From Hyphomicrobiales bacterium (GTDB lineage Bacteria; Pseudomonadota; Alphaproteobacteria; Rhizobiales; Beijerinckiaceae): a stretch of 64,000 nucleotides of DNA. Shown here one piece after another: positions 63,966 through 64,000 of this stretch. Made by a program: the position numbers and the translations under genes. Below the pieces are notes generated by a model. It saw only the letters and a list, made by a program, of their open reading frames with translations, made no database searches and was not told where the DNA came from. The stretch spans positions 248,001-312,000 of the forward strand of contig JAIXZO010000001.1 of assembly GCA_027489535.1 (NCBI GenBank). Direction: 5' to 3'. The first letter of the stretch is position 1, and every line of letters starts with the position of its first letter.

Positions 63966-64000
63966 CTTGACATCCTCGGGCATTTCGCCCCGTTCGCACG

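Overview
The window is a high-GC chromosomal segment of an alphaproteobacterium, most likely of the order Hyphomicrobiales (Rhizobiales). The evidence is the core gene order rplU-rpmA-acetyltransferase-obgE-proB-proA-nadD-rsfS-rlmH-envC-ctpA-yibQ-like-rppH, the carD / fdxA / S4 / SUV3-type helicase / DUF3108 / rpmB block, an imuA-imuB-dnaE2 cassette with a GTTC-N7-GTTC operator, and dispersed short palindromic repeats of a kind common in that order. I cannot place it to genus.

1-18.3 kb is a catabolic island. On the minus strand a CocE/NonD hydrolase is followed by a complete branched-chain-amino-acid-type (Liv) ABC transporter and a two-subunit isoquinoline-oxidoreductase-type molybdenum hydroxylase. 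A Rossmann-fold dehydrogenase then runs off the left edge. A second minus-strand operon carries a luciferase-like flavin monooxygenase, an enol-lactonase-like alpha/beta hydrolase and a PuuE-like deacetylase, and lies divergent from a LysR regulator. A hydroxyisobutyrate-dehydrogenase-family gene and a three-subunit CoxMSL-type molybdenum hydroxylase complete the region. Three promoters here carry related ATC-N4-GAT palindromes, so they may share a regulator. My inference is uptake and stepwise oxidation, ring opening and hydrolysis of an aromatic or N-heterocyclic compound; the substrate is unknown.

18.3-29.7 kb is mixed: a YdcZ-type membrane protein, a DUF2938 protein, the pseudokinase SelO, the SOS-mutagenesis cassette imuA-imuB-dnaE2 with its LexA box, a di-heme peroxidase fused to a cupredoxin domain with an exported helical partner, a PKHD iron dioxygenase and tRNA-Ser(CGA).

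30.3-51 kb is housekeeping: ribosomal proteins L21, L27 and L28, the GTPase ObgE, proline synthesis (proB, proA), NAD synthesis (nadD), ribosome silencing and methylation (rsfS, rlmH), cell-envelope proteolysis and division (envC-like, ctpA, yibQ-like), RNA 5'-end processing (rppH), the CarD regulator, a 7Fe ferredoxin and a large RNA helicase. The proB-proA and carD-fdxA spacers are filled with palindromic repeats of three families.

51-64 kb holds two more ABC importers: an NMT1/THI5-like aromatic/sulfonate/nitrate-type system and a CUT1 sugar-type system. With them are a TerC membrane protein, a 2-hydroxyacid dehydrogenase, two beta-hydroxyacid dehydrogenases flanking a LacI regulator, and a BolA protein at the right edge. 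The sugar transporter, the dehydrogenases and LacI look like one sugar or sugar-acid utilisation locus. No CRISPR array, transposase, integrase or prophage was seen.
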